From: JAGWBJ01 sp964291465
GTDB taxonomy: Bacteria; Chloroflexota; Dehalococcoidia; Lucifugimonadales; JAGWBF01
DNA: 64,000 bases
Direction: 5' to 3'
Assembly: GCA_964291465.2 (NCBI GenBank)
Contig: OZ219927.1
Coordinates: 1-64,000, forward strand
Below, piece after piece: positions 27,836-36,295 of this stretch. Below the pieces are notes generated by a model. The model saw only the letters and a list, made by a program, of their open reading frames with translations, made no database searches and was not told where the DNA came from. The stretch's first letter is position 1, and each line of letters opens with the position of its first letter. The position numbers and the translations under genes are program-made.

Positions 27836-29251
27836 ATGGCCTTTGCGGAGGCCGGTCCCATGGACGATAAAGGCCACGGCTACTCCGTCTCCATCCACTA
27901 CGATCGGCGGCTGTACAAGCAGGACATCGCCGGGTCCGTCGCCCATGCACGCATGCTGGCGGCCGGAGGCATCCTTTCGGACTCCGAGGTCGAGCTGATA
28001 GTGGCGGGTCTCCGTTCCATCCGCGAGGAGATCGAGTCGGGCGCCTTTCCCTGGCGGGACTCCCTGGAGGACATCCACATGAACGTGGAGGCCCGCCTGG
28101 TGGAGAAGATCGGCGCCCCGGTGGCCGGAAAGCTCCACACCGGCCGGTCCCGCAACGACCAGGTGGCCCTGGACATGCGGATGTACCTGAAGGATGCCAT
28201 CGTGGACATCTGCCACGGCATCCGGGGCGTGCAGCTCGCCCTGGTCGACGTCTCGGACGCCCATGCCCGCGCCCTGATGCCGGGCTACACCCACTTGCAG
28301 CGGGCCCAGCCCATATTGTTCGCCCACCACCTGCTGGCCTACTTTCACATGCTGGAGAGGGACCTGTCCCGCTTCCACGACTGCCTCGGGCGCATGGACG
28401 TCATGCCCCTGGGAAGCGGCGCCCTGGCCGGCGTGCCCTACCCAACCGACAGGGAGCTTCTGGCGGCGGAGCTTGGCTTCTCCTCGGTGAGCGCCAACAG
28501 CATGGACGCAGTGTCGGACAGGGACTACCTCGCCGAGTTCCACTCCGCCGCCGCGATATGCATGATGCACCTGTCCCGACTCGCCGAGGAGGTGGTGCTC
28601 TGGTCCTCCCGGGAGTTCGGCTTCGTCACCCTGGCCTCCCAGTACGTTACGGGCAGCAGCATCATGCCCCAGAAGCGAAACCCGGACTTCGCTGAGCTGG
28701 CCAGGGGAAAGACCGGGCGTGTATACGGTCACCTGATGGGAATTCTTACGGTGCTCAAGGGGCTGCCCCTCTCCTACAACCGGGACCTTCAGGAGGACAA
28801 GGAGGGGACCTTCGACACCGTCGACACCCTGCAGGCCACCCTGGAGGTCTTTTCCGGTATGCTGTCGACCATGACCGTGAACCGGGACCGCATGGAGTTG
28901 GCCTCGGGGGAGAGCTATATGCTTGCCACGGACCTGGCCGATTATCTGGTCACCGAGAAGAAGGTGCCCTTCCGGGAGGCGTACGGGGCCGTGAAGGAGC
29001 TGTGCTCCTATGCCGGGTCCGGGGGAAAGTCCCTGGGCGACCTGACCGTCGAGGAGTACCGCCGCTTCTCGCCCCATTTCGACGAGGGTGTCTACCGCAT
29101 ATCCGCCGCGTCTTCGGTGGCGGCCAGGGACATCGACGGCGGCACCGCTCCCGGGCGGGTGGACGAGGCGCTGAGGCGCGCGAGGGAGCTGCTGGACGAG
29201 GGCAGCCCAGTGCGGGCGATGGGCACATCACGCGGTGAGGCGGTACCATGA
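27836..29251 (+). CDS. argH: Argininosuccinate lyase
   Basis: Splits argininosuccinate into arginine and fumarate. 471 residues: YDRRLYKQDIAGSVAHA, HTGRSRNDQVALDMR, the Thr-His segment PGYTHLQRAQP, and the catalytic serine loop GSSIMPQKRNPDFAE. The usual N-terminal LWGGRF is missing from the frame that starts at ATG 27836; remnants of it appear in the other frames at 27831-27860 (see findings). Its TGA overlaps the rpe ATG by 4 bp. Confidence 0.92.
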   Translation: MAFAEAGPMDDKGHGYSVSIHYDRRLYKQDIAGSVAHARMLAAGGILSDSEVELIVAGLRSIREEIESGAFPWRDSLEDIHMNVEARLVEKIGAPVAGKLHTGRSRNDQVALDMRMYLKDAIVDICHGIRGVQLALVDVSDAHARALMPGYTHLQRAQPILFAHHLLAYFHMLERDLSRFHDCLGRMDVMPLGSGALAGVPYPTDRELLAAELGFSSVSANSMDAVSDRDYLAEFHSAAAICMMHLSRLAEEVVLWSSREFGFVTLASQYVTGSSIMPQKRNPDFAELARGKTGRVYGHLMGILTVLKGLPLSYNRDLQEDKEGTFDTVDTLQATLEVFSGMLSTMTVNRDRMELASGESYMLATDLADYLVTEKKVPFREAYGAVKELCSYAGSGGKSLGDLTVEEYRRFSPHFDEGVYRISAASSVAARDIDGGTAPGRVDEALRRARELLDEGSPVRAMGTSRGEAVP

Positions 29252-29931
29252 ACCATAGGACGGTCAAGATAGCGCCGTCGGTCCTGTCGGCTGACTTCGG
29301 CCGCCTTGGAGAGCAGGTGGCCGAGGCCGCCCGCGCCGGGGCCGACTACCTCCACCTGGACGTTATGGACGGCCACTTCGTGCCCAACATCTCCATGGGG
29401 CCCGTGGTGGTGGAGGGCATCCGGGCGGCCAGCGACCTGCCCCTCAACGTGCACCTGATGATCGACCGGCCCGAACGATACATTGCCGACTTCGTCAAGG
29501 CCGGGGCGGACCACATAATATTGCACAGCGAGTCGTGCCTGCATCTGCACAGGGCCATACATCAGGTCAAGGAGGCGGGGCTCCAGGCGGGTGTGGCCAT
29601 CAATCCTTCCACCCCCCTCGCGTCCCTGGAGGAACTCCTCTGCTACGTGGACATCGCCCTCATCGGCACCGTAAACCCAGGCTTCTCGGGCCAGAAGATG
29701 ATACCCGAGACTCTGGACAAGGTGTCCCGTCTGCGCAACCTGCTGTCCGAACGGGGCTACGCGGCAGAGGTCCAGGTGGACGGCGGGATCAACGCCGATA
29801 CGGCTCCCGATGCCGTGCGAGCGGGCGCGACCATCCTGGTGGCGGGGGCGGCGGTCTTCAACCGCACCGAGTCCGTGGATGCTGCCATGGGGAAGCTGAG
29901 GCGGAGTATCGAGGGGGTGGAGCCGCGCTAG
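29248..29931 (+). CDS. rpe: Ribulose-phosphate 3-epimerase
   Basis: Interconverts ribulose 5-phosphate and xylulose 5-phosphate. 227-residue TIM barrel with APSVLSADFGRL, HLDVMDGHFVPNISMG (metal ligands His and Asp), VHLMIDRPE, GTVNPGFSGQKM and VDGGINADTAP. It is coupled to argH by a 4-bp overlap. Its end overlaps the end of rpmB on the other strand by 4 bp. Confidence 0.96.
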   Translation: MNHRTVKIAPSVLSADFGRLGEQVAEAARAGADYLHLDVMDGHFVPNISMGPVVVEGIRAASDLPLNVHLMIDRPERYIADFVKAGADHIILHSESCLHLHRAIHQVKEAGLQAGVAINPSTPLASLEELLCYVDIALIGTVNPGFSGQKMIPETLDKVSRLRNLLSERGYAAEVQVDGGINADTAPDAVRAGATILVAGAAVFNRTESVDAAMGKLRRSIEGVEPR

Positions 29932-30113
29932 GAGCGGGGAGGCTTGTGGTGCGTCCTGAGGCACCTCGTGCAGATCTTGACGCGCTTCGGGGCACCGTTC
30001 ACCGATATGGTCAGCTTGTGGGTGTTGGGCAGGAAACGGGTCCTGGTCCGCCGCTTGGAGTGGCTGACGTTGTTCCCCGACATTCCGACCTTGCCGCAGA
30101 CTTCACACTTCAT
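29928..30113 (-). CDS. rpmB: 50S ribosomal protein L28
   Basis: 61 residues, typical for bL28. It has two cysteine pairs (CEVCGK near the N-terminus and CTRCLR near the C-terminus), marking the zinc-ribbon variant, and the basic HSKRRTRTRFLPN core. The start is ATG 30113. It reads toward rpe and overlaps its 3' end by 4 bp. A strong promoter is placed at 30171-30199. Confidence 0.95.
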   Translation of the reverse strand: MKCEVCGKVGMSGNNVSHSKRRTRTRFLPNTHKLTISVNGAPKRVKICTRCLRTHHKPPRS

Positions 30114-30170
30114 GATGGACCCATTCCCATTTGACCGGCAGACCGGCTTTCAGTAGAATTCCTGCCAGCT

Positions 30171-30199
30171 AGGATAGCATGGGCGCGGCATGTTGACAA
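30171..30199 (-). promoter_or_regulatory. Promoter of rpmB
   Basis: Minus strand: TTGTCA (30199-30194), 17 bp, TATCCT (30176-30171), with TGC just before the -10 (extended -10 type). The leader is about 50 nt. Confidence 0.55.
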
Positions 30200-30206
30200 G
30201 GAGCGC

Positions 30207-31967
30207 GTGCACTTGGCCGGCTCGGTCTTGAGCTCCCCCAGGGAAGAGGGGACATATCCCGACAAGCTGAACGGGCGCCAGTTGCGGAGCGTCTTCGAGG
30301 CTGCGGAACGCTTCTTCGACCGGCACCGCGATGTCATCAATTCCCTCAACGTCTTTCCCGTCCCGGACGGCGACACGGGCACCAACATGCTGCTTACCCT
30401 CCGCAGCGTCCTGGAGCAGGGGCGGGGGGAGCCGGACGCCTCCGCGGGGTCCGTCATGGCCTCCATGGCCCGGGGCGCGGTCCTGGGTGCCCGGGGCAAC
30501 AGCGGGGTGATCCTGTCCCAGTTCTTCCAGGGAATGGCCCGCGGCCTGGAGGAGAAGGAAGAGCTCGACGGCAGAGACCTGGCTGCATGCCTGGAGCTGG
30601 CTTCCAGGGCCGCTTACGCCTCGGTGGGAACACCGGTGGAGGGCACCATGCTCACGGTCATAGACCAGCTCTCCAAGGGGGCCTCCCGCCACTTGTCCGA
30701 CGCTGAGGCCCCGGTGGACCTGCTGTCCGTCTGGACGGCGGGCCTGCAAGCGGCCAGAGAGGCCGTCTCCAACACACCCCTCCAGCTTCAGGTCCTGGCC
30801 GACGCCGGCGTCGTCGACGCGGGCGGCCAGGGTGTCGTGACCCTTCTGGAGGGGGCCCGGCGGTGCATGGCGGGTCAGAGTCTCGGCGGCGAGCTGGACC
30901 TGTGCGTGCCTTGCCTGCCCTCGGGTGGCGAGCCAACCCCCCTGGACGCCGTCGTGCGGGAGGAGTACCTGCGGACCACCGAGGAGGAGCTTTACGGCTA
31001 CTGCACCCAGCTCCTGATCGAAGGCGCCTCCCTGCAGGTGGACGAGATCCGGGACAGGCTGGGCTCCATGGCGGGCTCCACCGTCGTCGTGGGCACCTCC
31101 AGCCTCGTCAGGCTCCACGTCCATGCCCAGGACCCGGGTCCAGTCATCAGCTACGCCGTGTCGCTGGGGACGGTGCGCGACGTCAACCTCCAGAGTATGG
31201 ACGAGCAGCATGAGGAGTTCATTGCCTCCCACCGGGGCGAGGCAACACGCCCTGCGGGTGCGGCGTCCGCCGGAGAGGGCCCGGCCGAGGTGGCCCAGGC
31301 CCTGGCGGTGGTGGCCGTCGCATGGGGTGACGGGTTCGTGGAGCTCTTCGAGGAGCTCGGGTGCTCGTCGGTGGTGGTCGGGGGGCAAACCATGAACCCC
31401 AGCGCGGGAGAGCTGATGGAAGCCGCGGCGAAGACTTGCGCGTCCCAAGTGATCCTTCTCCCCGACAACTCCAACGTGGTCCCGGCGGCCCGACAAGCGG
31501 TGGGCCTGGCGGCCGAATGTGGAGACGGCCCGGCCCTATCCGTGCTTCCAACCCGGTCCCTGCCCGAGGGAGTTGCCGCCCTTCTGGCCTTCAATCCCAG
31601 CGAAGACCTGGAACAGAACCTCCAGTCGATGGAGACCGCCATCTCGGGCGTCCGCAGCATCGAGGTGACCAGAGCGGTACGGGACTCCACCGTCAGCGGA
31701 AGCTCCGTCAGGGAGGGCCAGTATATCGGCTTGGTGGACGGCGACCTGGTCTCGGTGGGAGAGACCGCCCATTCGGTCCTTCAGGAGGCGCTGGCGGGGT
31801 GCGGACCCGGGGAGGGCCAGCTAGTCAGTCTGTACTGGGGCAAAGACGTGGGCCGGGACGCCGCCGAGGACGCGGCGGAGAGCATACGCCTCCGCTTCCC
31901 GGGAGTCGAGGTGGAGCAGGTATACGGGGGCCAGCCCCTCTATCACTACCTGGCGTCTATCGAGTAG
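30207..31967 (+). CDS. fakA: Fatty acid kinase catalytic subunit FakA-like (DAK2 domain)
   Basis: 586 residues. The N-terminal DhaL/DAK2 domain (about 20-215) has NSLNVFPVPDGDTGTNML (magnesium/ATP site), GARGNSGVILSQ and DAGVVDAGGQG; the C-terminal part (about 250-586) is the FakA/YloV extension with HVHAQDPG and PDNSNVV. FakA phosphorylates fatty acids held by FakB/DegV proteins, giving acyl-phosphate for PlsY or PlsX. GTG 30207 lies only 3 nt after AAGGAG; TTG 30213, two codons on, has better spacing and may be the true start. The degV gene follows. Confidence 0.88.
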   Translation: MHLAGSVLSSPREEGTYPDKLNGRQLRSVFEAAERFFDRHRDVINSLNVFPVPDGDTGTNMLLTLRSVLEQGRGEPDASAGSVMASMARGAVLGARGNSGVILSQFFQGMARGLEEKEELDGRDLAACLELASRAAYASVGTPVEGTMLTVIDQLSKGASRHLSDAEAPVDLLSVWTAGLQAAREAVSNTPLQLQVLADAGVVDAGGQGVVTLLEGARRCMAGQSLGGELDLCVPCLPSGGEPTPLDAVVREEYLRTTEEELYGYCTQLLIEGASLQVDEIRDRLGSMAGSTVVVGTSSLVRLHVHAQDPGPVISYAVSLGTVRDVNLQSMDEQHEEFIASHRGEATRPAGAASAGEGPAEVAQALAVVAVAWGDGFVELFEELGCSSVVVGGQTMNPSAGELMEAAAKTCASQVILLPDNSNVVPAARQAVGLAAECGDGPALSVLPTRSLPEGVAALLAFNPSEDLEQNLQSMETAISGVRSIEVTRAVRDSTVSGSSVREGQYIGLVDGDLVSVGETAHSVLQEALAGCGPGEGQLVSLYWGKDVGRDAAEDAAESIRLRFPGVEVEQVYGGQPLYHYLASIE

Positions 31968-32007
31968 AGCCGGGTGAGCAGAGCAGAGGGCGAGTAGAGC
32001 AGAGGGC
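31962..32007. repeat. Imperfect 16-bp tandem repeat over the fakA stop codon
   Basis: The segments GAGTAGAGCCGGGT (31962), GAGCAGAGCAGAGGGC (31976) and GAGTAGAGCAGAGGGC (31992) follow each other. The first contains the fakA TAG stop; the last two differ by one base. This resembles the stop-codon repeat at 11775. Confidence 0.8.
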
Positions 32008-32036
32008 CTGGAGCCCTGGGAGGAGAAGGGGTACCC

Positions 32037-32897
32037 ATGGCCGTAAAGCTGGTGACCGACAGCACGTGCGACCTGCCCAAGGACCTGGCCAGCCGGTGGG
32101 ACATCACGGTGGTCCCCTGCAACGTCCACTTCGATGACCAGGTCTACAAGGACGGTATCGACATCGCTCCAGACGAGTTCTACGATCGGCTGGCGGCGGC
32201 GCCCCGGCTGCCCACCACCGCCCAGCCATCGGTCAACGACTTCGTCGAAGTATACCGTCCCTTGCTCGACGAGGGCCATGACGTGGTGTCGGTCCACCTG
32301 TCCGCCAAGTTCAGCGGGACCCTCAACTCGGCGTACCAGGCCAAGGAGTCCATCGTCTCCGGAGAGTCCGGTGCGCCGGTGGACCCGGCCCGTATTGACA
32401 TAATCGACTCCCGGCTGACCTCCATGTGCCTGGGTATGGTGGCCCTTGAGGCTGCGGGGGCCATATCCCAGGGCGGGGACAGGGAGACCGTTGCCAGGGC
32501 GGCCGAAGAGGCCATCGAGCGCAGCCACTGCTACTTCCTTCTGGACACGTTGGAGTACCTCCAAAAGGGTGGGCGCATAGGCAAGGCCAGCGCCTTCCTG
32601 GGCTCTCTCCTCAGCATCAAGCCCATCCTGACCATCAGGGACGGCGAGGCGCACCCCGTGGAGCGGGCTCGGACCAGGGCCCGGGGACTCCAGCGGCTGC
32701 TGGATATGGTCCGGGCCCTCGGTCCCGTGACCAGGCTGTCGGTGCTGTACAGCACCGGCGCCGAGGAGGCCAAGGCGGTCAGGGACACCCTGGGCGACCT
32801 GATGGCCGCCGATGAGGTCGTCATGGCCCGCTTCGGTCCCGTCGTCGGCACGTACCTGGGGCCCGGCGCCCTGGGCGTCACCGCCCTGTCCCGTTAG
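32037..32897 (+). CDS. degV: DegV family fatty-acid-binding protein (FakB-like)
   Basis: 286 residues of the DegV fold that binds one fatty acid and presents it to FakA. Motifs: VTDSTCDLPKDLA at the N-terminus, TTAQPSVNDF, HLSAKFSGTLNSAYQA (lipid-contact Ser), IDSRLTSMCLGM and LEYLQKGGRIGKASA. It follows fakA and has the ribosome site GGAGGAG before ATG 32037. The adjacent kinase makes a FakA-FakB pair likely. Confidence 0.9.
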   Translation: MAVKLVTDSTCDLPKDLASRWDITVVPCNVHFDDQVYKDGIDIAPDEFYDRLAAAPRLPTTAQPSVNDFVEVYRPLLDEGHDVVSVHLSAKFSGTLNSAYQAKESIVSGESGAPVDPARIDIIDSRLTSMCLGMVALEAAGAISQGGDRETVARAAEEAIERSHCYFLLDTLEYLQKGGRIGKASAFLGSLLSIKPILTIRDGEAHPVERARTRARGLQRLLDMVRALGPVTRLSVLYSTGAEEAKAVRDTLGDLMAADEVVMARFGPVVGTYLGPGALGVTALSR

Positions 32898-32928
32898 ACC
32901 TGGCCACCGTGCTACACTGTCTCTGTAG

Positions 32929-35460
32929 ATGACCACCAGAGACCACTCCACCCGATTCCACCCCGACTCCCTGCGTAAGATCCTTGAGCTGGAGAGGAGC
33001 ACCGGCTTTCGGAACAAGGCCGTGGTGGGCGGGCTGGACGCCTTCCTCAAGCTCCAGGCCCGGGAGCTGGCGCCCCTGGCCGGCGACGGCGACCCGGGCG
33101 GCCTCCTCGACGTGACCTACGGCGACCTCACGCCCCGCGACCGGGCCGCTTGGGCCCAACGCTGGCTGTCGAGGCTGGACGACGGGCCGCGGGCTGCGCC
33201 GACCGAGCCGCCGCCGGAAGCGCCGGCCGGACCATCGGAAGATGGTCCCTCGGGTTCCGGACCGGAGCCGGGCGCGGGGGCCGAGGCAAGCGACTCCAAC
33301 AAAGGCGTTGCACCCTCTGGACCGGTCTCGGGACCGACGCTGGAGTCGCCCGTAGACCGGCTGCGGGGAGTCGACACCAAGACTGCGGCAAAGCTGGACC
33401 GGCTGGGGGTGTACACGGTCAGAGACCTCCTGTACCTGATGCCCAGGAGGCACCGGGACTTCTCCAAGGTGTCCACGGTCGCCGAGCTGGTCCCAGGAGA
33501 AGAGCAGACGGTGGTGGCCACGGTGTGGGAGGCGCGGGAGATTGCCCTGGGCCAGAGCCGGCGCAGGGGCACCGAGGCGGTGTTCAGCGACGAGACCGGC
33601 AACGTGCGGGCCGTGTGGTTCGGAAACCGGTACGTTGCCAAGACCCTCAAGGTCGGGGCCCGAGTGGCCGTAAGCGGGTCCGTGGAGGCGTACAGGGGAA
33701 GGCTGCAGTTCGCGTCCCCCGAATTCGAGGTCCTGGACCGCAAGGACAGCCTCATCCACACCGGCAGGCTGGTCCCTGTCTACCCCTTGACCGAGGGGCT
33801 CACCGCCCGGAGAGTCAGGACCATCGTGTGGCAGGCCCTGGAGGACTGGGCCCCTCGCATCGAGGAGTTCCTACCCGAGGAGCTACGGCGCAGGGCCGGC
33901 CTGATGGACCTGGCCCCGGCCGTCCGGCAGGTGCACTACCCCTCGGACCTGGCGACCCTGGAGGAGGCGAGGAGGCGGCTGGCCTTCGACGAGCTGCTGC
34001 TCCTGCAGATCGCCGTCCTCGCCAGGCGCCGGAGCTGGCGTGAGGACGTCGAGGGTGTCGCCCTGGGCCTTGACCGGGGCCTGGTCGACCACTTCATCGC
34101 GTCCCTTCCCTTCGGTCTGACCGCGGCCCAGAAGCGGTGCATCGACGAGGTGCTGGACGACCTGGCCAGGGGCACTCCTCCCATGAACCGCCTACTCCAG
34201 GGGGAAGTGGGGAGCGGCAAGACGGTGGTGGCCCTGGCCGCGCTGCTGGCCTCGGTCGCCGGCGGTCACCAGGCCTCCATCATGGTGCCCACCGAGGTGC
34301 TGGCGGAGCAGCACTTCGCGACGGTGTCGGACCTCCTGGCAGGCCTCGGGAGCGCCGTCCACGAGGAGAACCTGGTCTCGGTACACGTCGACTCACGTGC
34401 CGAGCCACTGTCGGTGGGCCTCCTGACGGGCAGCACCCGGCCGGCCCTGAAGCGGGAGCTGCGAAAGCGGGCGTCCGAGGGCAGGCTGGACATCGTCATC
34501 GGCACGCACGCTCTGATCCAGGAGGGAGTGGAGGTCCCCCGCCTGGCCCTGGCGGTCACCGACGAGCAGCACAGGTTCGGCGTCGCCCAGAGAGCGGCGC
34601 TGCGCCGCAAGGGCGAGACCACGCCCCACGTCCTGGTCATGACGGCAACTCCAATACCCAGGACGCTGGCCCTCACCCTGTACGGCGACCTGGACATCTC
34701 GACCATCGACGAGCTGCCTCCCGGCCGCCAGCAGGTGCGGACGCGCCACGTGCCCTCCTCCCGGCGAGACGAGGCGTACGACTTCGTGAGGAAGCAGGTC
34801 ATAGGCGGCAGGCAGGCCTTCATCATCTGCCCCCTGATCGAGGAGTCCGAGGCCGTGGAGGCCCGGGCGGCCTCGGAGGAGCACAAGCGCCTCTCCAACG
34901 ACGTCTTCCCGGACCTGAGGCTGGGCCTTCTCCACGGCAGGATGAAACCCCGGGAGAAAGAGAGGGTCATGCGCAGCTTCAGGGACGGGGACACGGACAT
35001 ACTGGTGTCGACGGCCGTGGTCGAGGTGGGCATCGACGTGCCCAACGCCACGGTGATGGTGGTGGAGGGCGCTCACCGGTTCGGCCTCTCCCAGCTTCAT
35101 CAGTTCCGGGGCCGGGTCGGCCGCGGCGAGCACAGGAGCTACTGCCTGCTCCTCTCCGAGTACTCCACGGCAGAGGCCCAGGAGCGGCTGGACGCCGTGG
35201 AGAGGATCCACGACGGGTTCGCGTTGGCCGAAGAGGACCTGCGCCTCCGGGGGCCGGGCGACTTCTTCGGCACCCGCCAGAGCGGGCTGCCCAGCCTGAA
35301 AGCGGCGCGCCTGTCGGACCAGGACATCCTGCGCAAGGCCAGGGAGGTTGCGGGGCAGGTGCTGGAGGAGGACCCGGACCTGGAGCGGCCCGACCACCGG
35401 CGGCTGGCCCTGGAGGTGGCCCGCTTCGTGGCGCAGGCAGGCGAGGGCGCCCAGCCGTGA
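32929..35460 (+). CDS. recG: ATP-dependent DNA helicase RecG
   Basis: Remodels stalled replication forks and Holliday junctions. 843 residues, about 150 longer than the E. coli enzyme. The extra length is N-terminal: a helical part (1-90) and a Pro/Ala/Gly-rich linker (about 95-135). The wedge/OB domain follows, then helicase motifs GEVGSGKT (about 426-433), DEQH (545-548), TATPIPRTLAL and the motif VI region HQFRGRVGRGEHRS. A possible -10 (TACACT, 32913-32918) lies so close to ATG 32929 that the transcript would be almost leaderless. Confidence 0.95.
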   Translation: MTTRDHSTRFHPDSLRKILELERSTGFRNKAVVGGLDAFLKLQARELAPLAGDGDPGGLLDVTYGDLTPRDRAAWAQRWLSRLDDGPRAAPTEPPPEAPAGPSEDGPSGSGPEPGAGAEASDSNKGVAPSGPVSGPTLESPVDRLRGVDTKTAAKLDRLGVYTVRDLLYLMPRRHRDFSKVSTVAELVPGEEQTVVATVWEAREIALGQSRRRGTEAVFSDETGNVRAVWFGNRYVAKTLKVGARVAVSGSVEAYRGRLQFASPEFEVLDRKDSLIHTGRLVPVYPLTEGLTARRVRTIVWQALEDWAPRIEEFLPEELRRRAGLMDLAPAVRQVHYPSDLATLEEARRRLAFDELLLLQIAVLARRRSWREDVEGVALGLDRGLVDHFIASLPFGLTAAQKRCIDEVLDDLARGTPPMNRLLQGEVGSGKTVVALAALLASVAGGHQASIMVPTEVLAEQHFATVSDLLAGLGSAVHEENLVSVHVDSRAEPLSVGLLTGSTRPALKRELRKRASEGRLDIVIGTHALIQEGVEVPRLALAVTDEQHRFGVAQRAALRRKGETTPHVLVMTATPIPRTLALTLYGDLDISTIDELPPGRQQVRTRHVPSSRRDEAYDFVRKQVIGGRQAFIICPLIEESEAVEARAASEEHKRLSNDVFPDLRLGLLHGRMKPREKERVMRSFRDGDTDILVSTAVVEVGIDVPNATVMVVEGAHRFGLSQLHQFRGRVGRGEHRSYCLLLSEYSTAEAQERLDAVERIHDGFALAEEDLRLRGPGDFFGTRQSGLPSLKAARLSDQDILRKAREVAGQVLEEDPDLERPDHRRLALEVARFVAQAGEGAQP

Positions 35461-35468
35461 AGGGCCCA

Positions 35469-35495
35469 TTGATTGCATCGCAATCATGTTATAAT
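35469..35495 (+). promoter_or_regulatory. Promoter and operator of the fitAB operon
   Basis: TATAAT at 35490-35495 with TTGATT at 35469-35474 (short 15-bp spacer). A perfect inverted repeat GATTGCATCGCAATC (35471-35485) covers the -35 and spacer, and an imperfect palindrome CCGCAATGCATGCGG (35500-35514) follows. Such sites are where a ribbon-helix-helix antitoxin would be expected to repress its own operon. Confidence 0.5.
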
Positions 35496-35524
35496 CCGTC
35501 CGCAATGCATGCGGAGGCGAGCCC

Positions 35525-35770
35525 ATGGCCAGCATAACGGTACGCAACCTGGACGAGGGGCTGAAGCGGCGGCTGCGCATTCGCGCGGCGGAGAACGGCC
35601 GCTCGATGGAGCAGGAGGCCAGGGAGATTCTGCGGGCAGCCCTGGACGGGGAGGCGGCGCCGGCTAAGGGCCTGGGAACGGCGATTCACGAGCGGTTCAA
35701 GCCCTTCGGCGGCGTGGAGCTGGAGATCCCGCCAAGGGAGCCCATGCGCGAGCCGCCCCGGTTCGACTGA
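35525..35770 (+). CDS. FitA-like ribbon-helix-helix antitoxin
   Basis: 81 residues. The N-terminal half is a ribbon-helix-helix DNA-binding fold (ITVRNLDEGLKRRLRIRAAE, then GRSMEQEAREILRAAL), the pattern of FitA/StbC antitoxins. The C-terminal tail (RFKPFGGVELEIPP) would wrap the toxin and block it. The ribosome site GCGGAGG precedes ATG 35525. The toxin gene starts 10 bp after its stop. Confidence 0.88.
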   Translation: MASITVRNLDEGLKRRLRIRAAENGRSMEQEAREILRAALDGEAAPAKGLGTAIHERFKPFGGVELEIPPREPMREPPRFD

Positions 35771-35779
35771 GGCGCGGCG

Positions 35780-36202
35780 ATGATCGTCCTTGACACGAAC
35801 GTGGTCTCGGAGCTGATGCTGCCCAGTCCTGCTGCCGGCGTCATCCAGTGGGTCCACCGGCAGGCGCGGCTGGACCTGTACCTATCGACCATCAGCGAAG
35901 CCGAGCTACGTTACGGCGCCGAGATACTTCCAGCAGGCCAACGCCGCGACAGGCTGGTTGCGGAGGTCGATGGAATGCTTCGGGAGGACTTTGCCGGGCG
36001 CATCCTCCCCTTCGACAGCGGCGCCGCCCAAGCCTATGCGGTCATAGCGGCGGCGCGCCGGGCCGCGGGGCGTCCCATCAGCCACCCCGACTGCCAGATC
36101 GCGGCCATCGCCCGCTCCCGGGGAGCGTCGGTGGCAACCAGGGACGTGGACGGCTTCCAGGGCTGCGGCATCGACGTGATCGATCCCTGGGGAGGGGTAT
36201 GA
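35780..36202 (+). CDS. FitB/VapC-type PIN domain toxin
   Basis: 140-residue PIN domain ribonuclease. Acidic active-site residues are visible in VLDTNVVSEL (Asp 5), the Glu of SEAELRYGAEIL, and the C-terminal HPDCQIAAIA and TRDVDGF. The pairing with a FitA-like antitoxin is diagnostic. Its target RNA is unknown; VapC relatives cut tRNA or rRNA. No sign of decay. Confidence 0.88.
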   Translation: MIVLDTNVVSELMLPSPAAGVIQWVHRQARLDLYLSTISEAELRYGAEILPAGQRRDRLVAEVDGMLREDFAGRILPFDSGAAQAYAVIAAARRAAGRPISHPDCQIAAIARSRGASVATRDVDGFQGCGIDVIDPWGGV

Positions 36203-36295
36203 GCGGCAAGAGGCTCGTCGCCGCGGTCGGGGACTACCTCCCCTCAAGTCCCGAGCTCTCGGGTCTGGCTGGCGGGTGCTCGGGAAGTGGCCCTC

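Noticed and set aside
26516..29077. Long antisense open frame across argG and argH
   Set aside because: Same composition artefact; the real genes are on the plus strand.
30193..30198. TTGACA as a -35 for fakA on the plus strand
   Set aside because: It overlaps the ribosome site of fakA, so it cannot serve that start; the reverse reading fits rpmB.
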